A stretch of 64,000 nucleotides of DNA from Drosophila persimilis (Eukaryota > Arthropoda > Insecta > Diptera > Drosophilidae), in NCBI RefSeq assembly GCF_003286085.1, contig NW_020825706.1:1240001-1304000 (forward strand). Reading direction: 5' to 3'. Position 1 is the stretch's first letter. Every line of letters starts with the position of its first letter. Position numbers and translations under genes: made by a program. Under the pieces are notes generated by a model. The model was given only the letters and a program-made list of their open reading frames with translations, was not told the DNA's origin and did not search any database. Of this stretch, positions 24,388-36,345 are shown piece by piece.

Positions 24388-25152
24388 GTGCGTTGATTTT
24401 TTTATGTACTTCATATTTTAACTTGAATTTTTCTACTTGAATTTTTTTTGTTTAATTTTTTTTCCAAATATCTCTGGCTGTTTTTTTCCGTAGTGGCTTT
24501 TAATGAACTTTCATTTCAATAAATTGAATTTTATTTGGTCATAAAATTCAATTATATTTTTATCAGGTTTAAAAAATGTCAATCCAATGAAAAATAAAGA
24601 ATTCGTTTGTGGAAATTCTTTAAAAGAATTTCTGGATTTAAAACAAGTATTTAACTGCTCAATTTTAGAATTTTACTCAAAAAAACAGGGAGAAATAAAA
24701 GTGGCTTCCAATAAATATTTAAAGGAATGTGCAAGAATTTTTTTTTAGTTAAATAAAAGATAAATATGCATACATATCCCACATTTATTGCAGTATGGAT
24801 ATGGAAATGGATTTTGCTGTGTGCCGATAAAATCTAATAATTCATGATAATTCGATGAAATATTTGTGGGCCGCTTTATGGGGAGATTTGTGGCTATAAC
24901 TCATTGGAAAGAGTCTGCCAATGAACATTATTAGAAAACTGTGGGCTTATGGGATATTTTGTCAATTTTTGTGGACCAAACCCATATTTCGAAAGTCTTT
25001 AATGCTACGAATATTAACAGAAATTAACAGAGTGCCCAACTGTTATGTGAACAGCTGTCAAAAACAGCTGTTAGCCAGCGAGAAGCGAGTGTTTTTATAA
25101 CGAGAAGTTTTTCTGAAAGTGCTCAAAAAGTGTAAAATTTTTTCGAAAGTGC
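24388..25152. other. Non-coding, AT-rich
   Basis: No gene. An AACAGCTGT inverted pair lies at about 25050-25073, directly before the 39-bp array. Confidence 0.4.
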
Positions 25153-25645
25153 AGTGTTGAGAAACACAGTTCACTAGTATGAAACAGTGTTGGGAAAAAC
25201 ATCTGAAGGACGCTAATAGGACAATGTGTTGAGAAACCCAGTTAAAGGAGGCTAGTAGTAAGAAAAAGGGTTAGGAAACATAGCTGAAGTACTCTTGTAG
25301 AAAACAGTGTTGGGAAACACAGTTAAAGAACACTTGTAGGAAACAGAGTTAGGAAGCACAACTGAAGGACGCTAGGAGGAAACAGTGTTGGGAAACATAG
25401 TTAAAAGAGGCTAGTAGGAAACAATGTTGGAAAACACAGATAAAGAAGGCTAGTAGGAAACAGTGTGGGGAAAAACAGCTGAAGGACACTAATATGAAAC
25501 AGTGTTGGGAAACACAGTTAAAGAACACTAGTAGGAAACAGTGTTAGCAAACACACTTAAAGCAGGAAACAGTGCTAGGAAACACAGTTAAAGATCACTA
25601 GTAGGAAACAGTGTTGGGCCACACCGTTAGGGAACACTGTTAAAT
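25153..25645. repeat. 39-bp tandem array, about 12 copies
   Basis: The unit is approximately GGAAACAGTGTTGGGAAACA followed by CAGTTAAAGAACACTAGTA. CAGTG landmarks lie at 25185, 25305, 25383, 25461, 25500 and 25539, giving 39-40 bp or multiples. Alternating unit types (AGCTGAAGGACGC versus AGTTAAAGAACAC) suggest an older two-unit higher-order structure. No sustained frame. Confidence 0.85.
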
Positions 25646-26774
25646 TGTATCTGTAATTCCACTGTTAACCATCAATGATTTAAAGAACTTTTATCTTTTT
25701 TTCAAGCATTAAATATTTCATTGAAGTTTATCCAATTTTTTGTTTAAATATAAATATGAAATTAAATAATAAAAGCTTTATGCTTTTAATCTCCCACATT
25801 TTAAAGCCTTTTCTATGCTGCCATTGTGTCTCGCTTCTGGCAGAATTATTTCAAGCTTTAAGTCAACATTTTCCCTCAATTCTGAATCGATAAAAGAGCA
25901 ATGCTTAAAAATGGCCAGTCCTGAGTGCCCCTTCCCTATACATATATGCACTGTAGTGTGCGTGTGTGTGTGTGTGTATTTGTTCCATTTTAAATGCAGT
26001 TTGTTGAACTTTCTTTCGATGTGCAATTTGTATTACTAATGCGGAGGGCAAACAAAGATGAGCCGGAGGGAAAAAAGGTTCTCTGGGAGAAACTAGAGAG
26101 AAAAATGGGAGAAAAAAAGAAGAAATTGGGAAAGCAGCAGCAGCAGCAGCAGAAAAAGAAGTAGGAAAATGGCAATGGCCAATGAGTCGAATGATTCGGG
26201 CAATTGGAATTCCAAAGGAGCAAACAGGACCCACACTCTCAGTCCTGCCACCCCCTCTCCCTCTCTCTGGGTGGGTGTGTGCTAGATTGCCTTTCGGTTT
26301 GAGGCAAGGAAACGAAAGATGCCCCGTAATAATTCACTTCTCTCTGGCCCTGGAAGGCGAAGCAGGAAAAAAGGATTAAATATTCAACACAAGTCGGAGA
26401 CCAGGAAGACATTTCAAGAGTCATATGGCCTGGGGCGGGAGGAGGGCGGCAGGAAGGACCACTAGTGGCTGTGGGGCAGCAGCTGAAAAGTTTAGTTTAA
26501 GTGCAACACCAACAACATCGACGACGTTGGACGACGTCAGAACTTGCCTCAAATGCGCTCATGTGCAAAAATGCCATTGTTTTGGATTTGGTCGTAAACA
26601 AAGCGTTGAATGAAAGCAAAGCAAAGCAAAAAGAAAAACTAAAGGCAAGAATTTCCCTTTACCTTTTCCTAGGCGAAAAAGGTAGGATTACAAATACAAG
26701 TGAAAAGAAACAAAACGGAAGCCAGAGACTAGTACAGCAAATAAGTGAAAAAGGTTTCAACAAACACACAGAAA
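25646..26774. other. Non-coding; short CAG and (GT)n runs
   Basis: No supported gene. (GT)n lies at about 25959-25977 and CAG5 at about 26136-26151. Confidence 0.45.
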
Positions 26775-26952
26775 AAAATAGGGTACTAAATACGAGACAA
26801 GGGGTATACTGTAGATGGGATGATGGAAAGGTCTTGGCAAGAGTTTAAAGCCAGGAATTATTTTAAAAAACAACATAAAAATAGGGTACTAAAACATTAC
26901 ACAAGGGGTATACGGAAAGGCATTTGGTAGAGTTTAAAGCCAGGAATTATCT
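26775..26952. repeat. Two copies of a GGGTATAC-containing module
   Basis: Both copies read AGGGTACTAAA, then ACAAGGGGTATAC (26801 and 26905), then GGAAAGG, then AGAGTTTAAAGCCAGGAATTAT. They are about 104 bp apart at the start and closer at the end because of an internal deletion. A third, more diverged copy lies at 27342-27425, on the other side of the 11-bp array. Confidence 0.75.
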
Positions 26953-27330
26953 AGGAATTATCCAGGAATTATATAGGAATTATCTAGGAATTATATAGGA
27001 ATTATCCAGCAATTATCTAGGAATTATCCAGGATTTATCCACGAATTATCTAGGAAATATCCAGGAATTATTCAAGAATTATCAAGGAATTATCCACGAA
27101 TTTTCAGGAATTATCTAGGAATTGTCAGAAAGTCTCCTGAAATTTTCAGGAATTATCCTGGAATTATCCACGACTTTTCAGGAATTATCCAGTAACTATT
27201 CAGGAATTATCCACGAATTATTCACGAATTTTTAGAAATGATCCAGGAATTATTCAGGAACTATCCAGAAATTATAGAGGAATTATCCACGAATTTTGCG
27301 GAATTACCCAGGAGTTATCCAGAAATTATT
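26938..27330. repeat. GGAATTATCCA 11-bp tandem array, about 33 copies
   Basis: Units GGAATTATCCA, GGAATTATCTA and GGAATTATATA are in perfect 11-bp register at 26942-27015, then drift. The first unit is identical to the last 11 bp of the preceding GGGTATAC module, suggesting the array grew from the module end. Confidence 0.85.
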
Positions 27331-27341
27331 TAAAAAAAAAA

Positions 27342-27425
27342 AATTGGGTGGAAAAATGTTATACAAAGGGTATACTTTATATGGATTGAAGGAAGATTTG
27401 GTAGAGTTTGAAACCAGGATTTTAT
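27342..27425. repeat. Third, diverged GGGTATAC module
   Basis: It reads GGGTGGAAAAATGTTATACA, AAGGGTATAC (27366-27375), then GGTAGAGTTTGAAACCAGGATT. This matches the order of the two modules at 26775-26952. Confidence 0.65.
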
Positions 27426-29108
27426 ACGATTTTTATATGAAGAAAGTTATTTCTGGAGGACCTTTTTTAAATAGCTTTTTCCCTTTATACTAGGCCTGAG
27501 AAATCATATTTCTTTGTAGCTTTTAACACCTCAGATCTATGCTTTTATGGCCTAAAGTATTGCTCAAGTATTTAAGAGCTTAAAGTGGAGTTTATTCTTT
27601 TTGCAGATGTAGACTTATATTTTTCAAAGACTTTTCCACCTACCTGTAGATTTTTTCGTCTTTCCTTAATAAATACTCTTCCAGCCTTGAAAGGAGGTCA
27701 CCAAATTTCAAAGATTAAAGTCTTTCCCAAGGGAAAACCATGGCGTGTCTTATGTACAAGGACTGATGCATTTTTAAAGATTTTACAGGCGTAGAAACTG
27801 AAAAGTGGTGAACATTTATTTCATACCAAACATCCTTCATTTGTGCCTTTAAACGAGGTACATATATTCCATAAAAACTCCTGTGTTTCCAACAAGGAAT
27901 TGTTAATCCCAACTCTTAAACAGTTTCTTGCCTCAAATTGTGGTGCTTTTCCCTTGACTTTCTTTGACCTACTACAAACTTTCATTTAAAACTTTGTTAG
28001 AAACAGTCCGAACTGCCACTAAGAACCTGCTTAAACACTGTCCTAACTCTCTGTAGGAATCTCAAGGCTTAATCCTAGTCTTAAACTTGTTTTAAGACTT
28101 AGATATGCCCCATTTTACAGGGTATGCATTCAGGCAACAATGGCAGCAGCAACAATGGCCGTTCAGTACTTGAGAAAACCTCCCACAGGCCCCTCTCTAT
28201 CTCTTCTCCTACCTTCCATACACCCCTGTGTCTCTTCTCCCACCTTCCATACACCCCTTTCTGCCTCCTTTCTCCTGGCACTCCCCTCTCTGCCCAGAGA
28301 GATGGACTTTCAAAAGGGGGGAAAGGACTTTCGAATGTTGGAAAGGCGATGGGAGGTAGGATAGTGTGAGGTGCGTGGGCGGGGGCGGCAGGACTTTTGG
28401 TTGAGAATTCTACATCCTTTTTAGTTTTTCGCTCTCCTGCCGTCTCGTTCTCCTTGAGGATGTGCAAAAAAGAGTCCTCGTATTGGGTTTTTTGAGGGGG
28501 GGGCTGCTTGTGCGTGGAGCTTCTTCTGAGGGGGGGAAAAGGACTGTGTTGGACCATGCCACAAATGGCGTCACATGCTAAAAACCCAAATAGCAACAGC
28601 CACAACAACAACAACAACAACAACAGCAACAATGTTGAAAATGTGGGGCTTGCAATGCCGTTGCAAAACTTTTGAAATGCCAGCAACCAAGAGGGAGAGG
28701 GGGAGATGCTCCCTTCCTTCGGAAGGACCTACACAAGTCATAAAATACACAGAACCCAACAGGGCAAACACCAGAAAGGACAATACACGCAGCAGCAGCA
28801 GACACATTCAAGTCTTTTGCGGTACAGTTGAGTGCACACAATGTCCCTCTCTCACCCGCCTGCCCCCCACCCCCCGCCGAAAATTGAAAGGATGGTGTTT
28901 TGTTGTGGCTGTAGTTTTCTCGGCTGCTCGTTTCCGGTTTCATTGCAGTCACATTTTTTGGCATATGTCACCACACACCGCTCTCTCTCTGTCTCTCTCT
29001 CACTCTCTCTCGATGCAATTACAGGGCACACACACAAATTGTTACTTTGGAAAACATTTTAACCAGAATTGAATTTACTCGAAACTCTCGAATGAGGGGG
29101 GGACTGAA
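27426..29108. other. Non-coding; CAA repeat
   Basis: No supported gene. ACA triplets lie at about 28599-28629. A 195-codon minus-strand frame at 28099-28686 crosses this repeat and is low-complexity. Confidence 0.45.
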
Positions 29109-29225
29109 TGGTGGAAGGGAGAACCCCAGAAGGGAGGTAGAAGCGAACCCCAGGAAGGAGGTACAGCTGAATCCCTGGAAGGAGGTAGCACCGAACCCCA
29201 GGAAGGAGATAGATCCAGGGCGGAG
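29109..29225. repeat. 24-bp tandem repeat, about 5 copies
   Basis: Units of AGGAAGGAGGTAGCACCGAA plus CCCC repeat at 24 bp. In one plus-strand frame this gives an eight-residue repeat of NPRKEV type. The frame has no recognisable neighbour or splice context and is likely non-coding. Confidence 0.8.
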
Positions 29226-29859
29226 GTTGATCTCCCCCTGAGCTCAGCCTGAACTGAAGCACATAACCACCCAAAAATAGTGGGAACAATGCCCAGCCAT
29301 TAAATATTTCTCAATTGTCCAGTGCCAACAAATTGACCATTCGATAAAGCCCTGCTACCATGTGTGGCAGGCAGGCAGGCACGAGAGAGAGAGCTGTGTG
29401 TGTGTGCAACAGTGCCGTAAAAATGGCTTATAAATTATTATATGCCACACAAAAGAAGTAAAAGTATTTTGTTCGCTCACTTTCGCAGAACAGAGTTTAT
29501 AAATTGACCATAAAAACCAGAAGGAGACGTTGGCGTTGGACAAAAAAACTTTGCAACAAATTGGGAGGAAAAAAAGAATAGCGCATATAGAGGGGGTTTG
29601 ATGGAATAAATGATGCCCTTGGAAATTTTGGCAGGCATTTAAGTGGAGACTAAATGGGGGGGACTATCTTAATGGATCGCTTGAAGTAGTCTGATGTTTG
29701 ATGCATAGATAATCCTAATGTTTGTATGGAAAATCAATGATTCATTTTGTACACTATTTTTGGGAGATATGTTGTCTCACAAATGTATATCCATGTATTC
29801 CATTAGATTTTCATATTTATTATCTTAAATCTTTTTTTAGGGCTAAAACCAAAAAAAAA
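29226..29859. other. Non-coding
   Basis: Unique sequence; no gene recognised. Confidence 0.4.
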
Positions 29860-30260
29860 AATAGAAAGTATTAGAAAATACTCTAGAATACTAGATAAAA
29901 GAGTCAAAAATACTAGAAAAATAAAAAAAACAAAGAATACTACCCAAAAGAATTATAAATACTAAAATAATACGAGCAAATACATAGATAACAATATTAT
30001 ATAAACTAAAAAATTCTATAAAAATACTACTTAAAACAATTAGAAATATTAGAATAATACCGGAAAAAGATTCGAAAATGGTATAAAAATACTAGAAAAT
30101 ACTGAGAAAAAATTATAAAATACTAGTATATACTAAAACACACACGAAGAAGTCTATAAATAAAACTAGAAAAATTACCGAAAATGAATGAAAATAAATC
30201 AAAAATATTAGAAAATATAAAGATACTAGAAAATACAGCACAAAATACTAGAAAAATATT
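29860..30260. repeat. ATACTA-type degenerate repeat
   Basis: AAATACTAGAAAATAC words, as at 12.3 and 16.4 kb, in the same orientation. Confidence 0.75.
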
Positions 30261-31049
30261 ACAATATACTACTTTTGAAAACAACCCTTTAAATGATATT
30301 CGCTCTCGCCTAATCTACTTGTACTCTTCTATATCCTTATCAAGTCATTCTATTTCTACTATAATTGATTCCTAGTTAGATCAAAGGGTACTGAAACGAT
30401 CATAGAAACTAGAAACTTTATACCACAACATTTCTAACAAATACTTATGCTTAAAGAAGGAGCTTCAAATGTCTTTAGCACTCTACTATAATTACCATTA
30501 AAACCCCCTTCCCTTTAGAAACAAACAAACCTCATAGCCCTATACACCCTATCGCCACGATTAAAACCAATGAGTACTCAATAATGTGGTAAAAGTTTAT
30601 CCACCAATTGTTGGCGGTTGGCTCTGTTCCTCCACAATCCTCCAGTTTATTTGTTTGAAATAGATTTTGTCTAAATATTTATGCTTTTAGCTTTTGAAAT
30701 TCACTTCCATGCAGGAATTTCACTCCATTGGGCTGCCTCCTTTATCGCGGAGGGGCTTTTGTTTGGCTTTCATTTTGGCAAATTGATTTGTCCATTTTGC
30801 CTACACAAAGACTGTATATTCTATATATATAAATATGTATCTGTGAGTGTCCTGGATGTGGAAGACGCTTTACAATGGCCATTTCCATTAGGTTGATTAA
30901 TTGTCAATCAGAAACAATGTTGGCCGTGGAAACCCTTTTGGACTTTATTGACATTTTTGTCCATAAGCTAAAACGATGGTAGTTAGAATTTCGAAATATT
31001 TCTATTGTATATTGCGTTGATCTTTGCTTTCTGTATTTCTCTCTCCATT
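30261..31049. other. Non-coding
   Basis: No gene recognised. Confidence 0.4.
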
Positions 31050-31270
31050 ACTCTTGCTCCTATCTCTCTCTCGCTCTCTCTGACAGCTGGCATTCACGGC
31101 TGTGCCTTCACATTGGAAATAAATATTTGATGGCACATTTTGTAGGCTCCACATCTCTCTTTCTCGCTCTCGCCAAACACAATATGGTGGCTGCCGCCAT
31201 TTTGGCATTTCACTAGTTTGCCATTTTTGCCATTCCGCCATATTTCATTTCCGTTTTCTCATGTATGTGT
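31050..31270. promoter_or_regulatory. Candidate Polycomb-response-like element (GAGA plus PHO/YY1 words)
   Basis: CT/GAGA tracts at about 31037-31082 and 31153-31172 are followed by GCCGCCATTTTGG at 31193-31205. That is an exact match to the established PHO/YY1 core GCCAT in its YY1-like context. Further GCCAT words follow at about 31220, 31229 and 31237. GAGA-factor plus PHO clustering is the hallmark of fly Polycomb response elements. Function here is inference. Confidence 0.3.
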
Positions 31271-31321
31271 TGTTGCTGTATTTGCTCCTGGTTTCCTTTG
31301 TTTGTTTGCCATGTCGCTCGG

Positions 31322-31370
31322 GCACTGCCACTGCCACCGCCACTGCCACTGCCACTGCCACTGCTGCCAT
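31322..31370. repeat. GCCACT hexamer repeat
   Basis: About eight copies of GCCACT/GCCACC. Confidence 0.85.
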
Positions 31371-31849
31371 GGCGCATTTTCCGAAAAACTCAATTATTTA
31401 TGCATGTCACGTTATTTTCTGGCAAAAGAGCAAAAAAAAAGAACGAAAAGAAAAGAAAACTGGCAAAGAATGAAAGAAAACCCCCCCAAAAAATCATGAG
31501 ATGGGTTGAACAACACTCCGCGCAGAACCACAACAAAAAATTGAGAAATTTTCGCTAAAATGGCCAAAAATTCAAATGTCACCGTCTCACAAACCAGGGG
31601 GGGGAAGGAGGAGATGGAATCGCAGCTGCCTTTGCTCTTTGTGGTGTACTGTACTTGCTGTACGGCTCTCTGTTCTCTGTTCTCTTTGTCTTGTTACCTT
31701 TACTCTCTATCAATCGCTTTGCTCTAACTCTACCTTGGAATATGTCTTTTGGAATTCCGCTGACAGCAGGAAGGACATGAAGGAACAGTTGGTGTGGCAT
31801 TTGTGCCTTTGTCTCGTTGGTATTTCTCCAGTCTTTCGATTCTACTACT
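31371..31849. other. Non-coding
   Basis: No gene recognised. Confidence 0.4.
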
Positions 31850-32595
31850 TTTAATCTACTTCTAGTTCTTTGATCTCTTTCTGTTGTTTCTCTCTACGGG
31901 ATCTTTCGTTACAGGTTTTCTATACTGACCACTACTCCTATATATGCTAGAGTTCCTCTATACTTGCTCTTATAACTCTCTCTGCTACGACTCTCGTTAC
32001 TACCTTTGTCTAATCCCCATTTTCCGTATGCTGTACCCCTCGACTACTACCCTCGACTAAACATCTCGGTACTGTACCTCTACATACTACACTACTCGCT
32101 ACTTTACCGTTGGGGAAAAGTTACACCTCTCGTTACATCAGCTATAAGCTTCAAGTAGTTTTTTTCCAGGTAGTACCCATAGTTTTTTTGTATTTGATTT
32201 CCCCTTTAGGTTTTTTTTTTACTTTTCCTCTCTCTACTACTCCTCTCGCACATCGTACACATCTCGTTATTATTCCTCTCGCTACTATTAATTTCGTTAC
32301 TACTCCTCTCGCTATTACTTATTTCGTTACTACTACACTCGCTACAACAAATTTCGTTACTACTCTACTCGCTAATACTCTACTCGCTTCTACTCATTTC
32401 GTTACTACTCCATTCGCTACTGTTCCTCTCGCTACTACTCCTATCGCTACTACTCATTTCGTTACTATTACACTTCTCTCTACCACACCTTCCATTGTTA
32501 CACGACTCCTTCTACTACACATCCACGTCACCCCCTCCCTCCCTGCTGCTCCTCGCTTTCTACTACACATTTCACACTTCCTACTTCTGCCATTC
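31850..32595. repeat. CTCGCTACTACTC-type degenerate repeat
   Basis: About 740 bp of ACTACTCCTCTCGCTACTAC and ACTCATTTCGTTACTACT words, spaced roughly 20-24 bp in the best part (32220-32470). It is related to the CTCGTTCTACTA block at 5.1 kb. The 164-codon threonine/leucine-rich frame across it is not credible as a protein. Confidence 0.7.
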
Positions 32596-33584
32596 ACAAC
32601 TTAACATTCGTTAGGTGGCAAGCTGATTATTAGATTTGGCTACCATGTATATGTTTCTCTTTGTGAATGTCTTTCCTTTTACTCGTATTGTGTAACGCCT
32701 TTTGGGAGAACTTTCCTCCGAATCTGAGCGAGCAAACAAAGGCAAAGAGGGAGCTCTGTGGCACCCAGGACCAGAATACAACACATGCCGTTGAAGGCAA
32801 TTGAATTGTAATTCGATTCAATGAAAAATTTCTGTATTTGCAGACGAAATAATTTTTCACTGCCAGCACAAACCCAAAGATACATACGAGTATATCCCAT
32901 ATTACATATATGTAGGTATATAAAACCGATTTCTTAATGAGAAATGAGCTCCAGAGGCAGGGCAGTGAGAATATTGACAGCCACTCAAGAATCAAAAGTC
33001 CGGCTCATTGATTTCACTCCCGGGTACATCCAACCATCCAACAATCGATCCATCAATCAATCAATTTCCACAGCCACTGCAGTGTCATATTAAAAATTGA
33101 CGTGACGCCTGGCTGGGCATTATTTAATATATACGATATATACCTACCATATATGTACAATATATATTGGTTCAAGTTTTTCGCTCGAACTTTTGTGTTG
33201 AACAACAATTAAATCATATTTTTATGTGCGTGCTGCCTGTCAACAGCAACAGGCAGTCAGAAGTAAATTTAATCAATTGAATTAAGTTTAAAGAATCTCA
33301 CAAAAAACACAGATACATTTTTAAAAAGAAAAAGTAGATCGAAATAAAGCCACAGAAAAAATAAAAATAAAAAACGGAAATACCCCCAATCGAGTTGGTG
33401 TGCATTGGGGCGATAAATTGAATTGTTGTCGCCACAATTTACAATGCCACGCCCCGATTGCGATGCTCTGTGGCGCCTCCTTTTGCCCCATTCATTGTGG
33501 GTTTTGTGTGTACTTTTTTCTTACTTTTCGGTTGGCTTTTCTCTATCTTATACAGGGTCACTGTCAGGTTTCAATATATGAAAT
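32596..33584. other. Non-coding
   Basis: No gene recognised. A TATATAC/ATATATG-rich stretch lies at about 33125-33165. Confidence 0.4.
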
Positions 33585-34030
33585 ATTTTAATATTTTTAA
33601 TATTTAATTTACCAATTTATTTATTTAATTTATAATTTTTAAAAAATGTATTTGTTTATAATTTTTATTTATTTATATATAATTTTGGTACATATATATT
33701 TTTTTTATCTATAATTTTTGATTATTATACATTTTTGATATATTGTTTTATTTAATTCAATTGAAAAATTTTCTAAACTAATTTTATTTATTATTTTTAC
33801 TGTCCATGGATTGTTAAATCTTTTCTCAATTTTTTGTTTTCATACATTTTCCATTTAAATTAGTTTCTAGAAAATTCTTTACCTTTAAATTGGTATTAAT
33901 AATTTATTTATTTACTCCATGAAGGAATCTTCAACAAAATTGTATCCCTTATTCTTCCACCACTTTGCTATATATTTGTTGCTCTTCTATATTTTAAATA
34001 TAAGCCACTCTTCTCTTAAATCTTTCCCTG
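33585..34030. repeat. AT-rich block
   Basis: TTTAATTTATTTATAATTTT-like sequence without coding capacity. Confidence 0.5.
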
Positions 34031-35874
34031 ATTTCCATATAATTTCCACTCTTCTTCCCTCTATTCATGCCCCCTCCAAGCCCCCCTAACGTTGTGATTG
34101 TTACATTATCGGCTCGGCTTTTCTTCTGCCATAATAAGACATTATTTGCCATTTGCCTTCAACCAAAACTTGTCCGCGCATTTCCTCTACTTTTCAGACT
34201 GGTTTCCTTGGCCCTCCCCTCCCCCCAGCGTCAACAGGGGGGCCTGTGTATGGGGATGCGTATTGTAATCAAGTCATAAATTTGCTCGAAATGCGAATTG
34301 GTCTAAAGCGTTGCCACGGCAGTCCGCCTAACGACACACATCCCCCTCCACCATTCGATACTGCCAACTCGTTTTCAGAGGCCGCACGTGCCGTCTCGCA
34401 AACACACACACGAGGGAGTGGAGGAAAGGGTTATAAGCATAAAGATTTATCTTTGGAGGAAGAAGGACAGGGCAGAATTCTGTTTTCAATAAGAAAGGAT
34501 TAGGTTGAAGAAAAGAAAACTACATAAACGATGGGAAGAGAACGGAGGGGATGGGAATCTTTTCCTTTAAAGTCATCATCGTTTTCTTTTTGGTTTTCTC
34601 TTCTCCCTTTCTGTCTCTAGCTATTCCCTGTACTAGCTCTTTGACTGGTTTACTCCTTGGATTCCTTTCCTTCTGTTCCCCCACACACCCCATGAAAGCC
34701 AATAAAAAGCAAAGATCGCATATCTATAAACCCAACTTTTATACAGGCCCCCCCCACCCCTGCCCCATGTCCCATTTCTTGCCTCCTCGTGGCACCCTTT
34801 CAAGCCCCGTTTCTTGCCTCCGCCGGGCACCCTTTCTTGGCCCACTGCCACTCGCTTATGGGGCGATAAGTGTTATTTTCAACTGTCGGCTGTGATTCCA
34901 AAAAGAACGAAAAAAAAAACGAGTAGAAAGTTTCATGTTACCAAACGCTGGGCTGACGCCTCTTTTTCCTCTGCTGTGGCTCGGTTTCAAGAGAGTCTCT
35001 ATGTGGCTGTGTCACTTATAAATTTCGCTTATCACTGGGATATCTGCCACATTAAATTTGTCTTGAAATCTCCAAGACTTGTGCCCAAAAAAAGTCTGCT
35101 CTAATAAACAGACAGAGCGCCAGAAAAGGGAAATTCAAAGGAAAGAAAAATTTTCAGATTCCGATTCAAATTCAGACCCCGAGGACAAGGAAAATATGTG
35201 CCTTCTCCTTTTTCTTTTTTTCGTTTGGGGAAAGGCAACAAATTATGAACAGCTTGCACCATATGAGAGAGAGAGAGAGTGCCCCCGTGCCCCGTGCCCC
35301 TGCCTCCTGCTGTTGAAACCAAAAACGTTTGCGCCACTTGACTTTTGGCACTTACCTCGAGAGAGAGGAAACGGGAGGGAGACGAAGATAAAGGAGCAGC
35401 ATGGGCTCAGAGTTTACGGCTTTGGCTTCATTTAATTTTTCATAAGGCCAAATGGAAATGTTCATTCTTCATTTTTCAGTCTTCAGTCTTCAAGTGGCTT
35501 TCGACCTCCAGCGAAGCAAAACAGTTTGGTGCCTGCCTGATGAATCAAAGGGAATGCGAGTTTCCCTCAATTTGTGGGCTGCAGCTTGAGAGCGTACCAT
35601 AAAAATTGATTAGGCCACTTTGGTCATTAAGCTTTTGCTCAGTACTGTAACACTGAGAGAAATTTTGGGTACAAGGTGTAGAAGAAGGCGTCGAAAAGGG
35701 GGGGAACAAATATTTGCAAGGGAAATAACTAAATTTTTGGAAAACTACAGAAACGTGGGGAAAAAGGTAGATTAAATTTTAGAATCAAGAAAATCTTTTT
35801 GGAATACATTTTGGAATTTAAAAATAATTACAATTTGTAGGAGGAAGAAATAGTTTTCGAATTTCTAAGAATTC
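34031..35874. other. Non-coding
   Basis: No supported gene. Three G/C-rich direct repeats around TTTCTTGCCTCC lie at about 34776-34836. Confidence 0.4.
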
Positions 35875-36345
35875 TTAGAATTTTTCTGCATTTTTTCTTC
35901 AATAATGAATTTTTTATATAAAACCATTTGATGTTTTTTTTATTATATTATATTTATTATAAAAAAATTGATTTTTTTTTTTAACTTTACATAATATCCG
36001 TTTTTAGTAGTTTGAGTAGTTTTTATTTTAATGTCGAGCATATTTCCAATCAATTTTTTTTTTCATATTATTATTATTTTTTTTTTCTTATCTTCTTATT
36101 TTTATTTATTATTTTTTTAAAATTTTATTTGTGTTTCTTATTTTATTTTGATTGTTTCCTAGCGAATTAAAACCTTTTTTAAAGGACTTTTTACAAAATT
36201 CTATTCAACTTAAATCTAAATAATATTTAGGATTTATTAATCCAATAAATATAGCATGTTAGTTTTTTATATATGTAATTTTTTATAAATGCAATTTTTA
36301 ATTTTTTATAAATGCAATTTTTAATTTTTTATGTCTTCCCAGTTA
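35875..36345. repeat. AT-rich, T-run block
   Basis: Long T runs and TTATTATTATTTT words. TTTTATAAATGCAATTTTTAA is tandemly duplicated at about 36282-36324. Confidence 0.55.

Noticed and set aside
25153..27330. CRISPR-like appearance of the 39-bp and 11-bp arrays
   Set aside because: The units are contiguous without unique spacers, and the genome is animal; these are minisatellites.
28099..28686. 195-codon minus-strand frame with a leucine-rich N-terminus
   Set aside because: The leucine run is the translation of the CAA/TTG triplet repeat, and the rest is low-complexity pyrimidine-rich sequence. No domain, splice or start context supports it.
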